Assembly (NCBI GenBank): GCA_024696945.1
Contig: JAILGF010000012.1
Location: 1-64,000, forward strand
DNA: 64,000 bases
Direction: 5' to 3'
Source: Lachnospiraceae bacterium
Lineage (GTDB): Bacteria; Bacillota; Clostridia; Lachnospirales; Lachnospiraceae
Shown: in pieces, positions 63,571 to 64,000 of the stretch
How positions within the stretch are numbered: position 1 is the stretch's first letter
How the letters are laid out: every line of letters begins with the position of its first letter
Notes under the pieces: generated by a model
Seen by the model: only the letters and a program-made list of their open reading frames with translations
Database searches by the model: none
What the model was told of the DNA's origin: nothing
Made by a program: the position numbers and the translations under genes

Positions 63571-64000
63571 ATGCGCATATTAATAATCAGTGATACTCAT
63601 GACAAAACCGACAATATTGAGATTCTAAAGAAAAAGATCGGGAAAATCGATCTGATAATCCATTGTGGTGACGGAACGTCGGATTTTGATTTCGCTTCTG
63701 ATTTCCTTAAGGCAAAAATCTGTGGAGTAAGAGGAAATAGCGACATCATATCTCGTGAATCATCAATATTAAATCTGAATATTGAAGGGAAGTTGATACA
63801 TATCGAGCATGGGGATAAGCTCCCGCTATATAGCGAGCTTGTTTTAGTACAATATGCAAAGGATAACGGATATGATGTGATCCTTTACGGGCACACCCAT
63901 GTGCAGAAGATAATAAATAAAGATAATGTATGGATAGTAAATCCGGGAAGCTTGTCCAGGCCACATGACGGATATCCCTCATATATTATCATGCAGACTG
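63571..64000 (+). CDS. YfcE-type metallophosphoesterase (3' end outside window)
   Basis: An open frame from ATG 63571 runs off the window end; 143 codons are visible. It carries the calcineurin-type phosphoesterase metal motifs in order: ISDTHD (residues 6-11), HCGDG, RGNSD, IEHGD and YGHTHV, then NPGSLSRPH. YfcE proteins are small manganese-dependent cytoplasmic phosphodiesterases of about 160-185 residues, so most of the protein is present. GGGAGA upstream supports the start, 26 bases after paralogue 7. The natural substrate is unknown. Confidence 0.9.
   Translation, partial: MRILIISDTHDKTDNIEILKKKIGKIDLIIHCGDGTSDFDFASDFLKAKICGVRGNSDIISRESSILNLNIEGKLIHIEHGDKLPLYSELVLVQYAKDNGYDVILYGHTHVQKIINKDNVWIVNPGSLSRPHDGYPSYIIMQT

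Overview
The window looks like a chromosomal segment of an anaerobic, low-to-moderate GC Gram-positive bacterium, most likely a Lachnospiraceae-type (Butyrivibrio-like) fibre degrader from a gut or rumen. The grounds are a pyruvate:ferredoxin oxidoreductase, several sugar ABC importers without their own ATPase, lipoprotein binding proteins with Gram-positive lipoboxes, GH43 and GH3 enzymes, strong AAGGAGG-type ribosome binding sites, TGn-extended -10 promoters, and GGDEF and HD-GYP signalling proteins. TAA, TAG and TGA all end genes here, so the standard code is expected. I saw no tRNA, rRNA, CRISPR array, insertion sequence or prophage. Taxonomy is an inference from gene content. || Layout: 1-1917 holds the 3' end of the PFOR gene and a DAHP synthase. 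2007-17404 is a glycan import and degradation locus: a very large membrane-anchored binding protein, two permeases, a secreted propeller/TPR protein, a Yip1-family membrane protein, a DUF5696 protein, a second permease pair, a lipoprotein binding protein with its own promoter, and a GH43 enzyme. 17483-23275 carries three paralogous, unnamed proteins that look like distant U32-peptidase relatives. They are interspersed with metA, a 55-residue ribbon-helix-helix gene and rluF. 23303-26001 is a TldD/TldE-like pair. 26036-27830 has a gene remnant, a small orphan membrane protein and ilvE. 27895-34910 is an AraC regulator divergent from an LplB/YtcP/LplA-type importer, followed by an SGNH hydrolase. 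|| 35097-40009 is a signalling locus. One long reading frame (ECF-S-like membrane domain, Reg_prop beta-propeller, Y_Y_Y domain, membrane segment, HD-GYP) is broken by two in-frame TGA codons and overlaps a BMP-family binding protein gene. A P-loop kinase-like protein, a DUF523 protein and a GH3 enzyme follow. 43438-63544 is an array of seven secreted paralogues, four long with a C-terminal beta-helix and three short without it, in the order L L S - S - S L L. Embedded in it are a LacI-like/GGDEF fusion, a 2-hydroxyacid dehydrogenase, a stand-alone reverse transcriptase that overlaps the end of a short paralogue, and a 1273-residue DUF6273/Ig-repeat protein. The window ends inside a YfcE-type phosphodiesterase. 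|| The genes suggest a cell that imports and hydrolyses plant or mucosal glycans, senses sugars or nucleosides, couples that to c-di-GMP, and displays a family of secreted repeat proteins. The best candidates for undescribed biology are the array with its embedded reverse transcriptase, the interrupted ECF-S/propeller/HD-GYP plus BMP locus, and the three U32-like paralogues.
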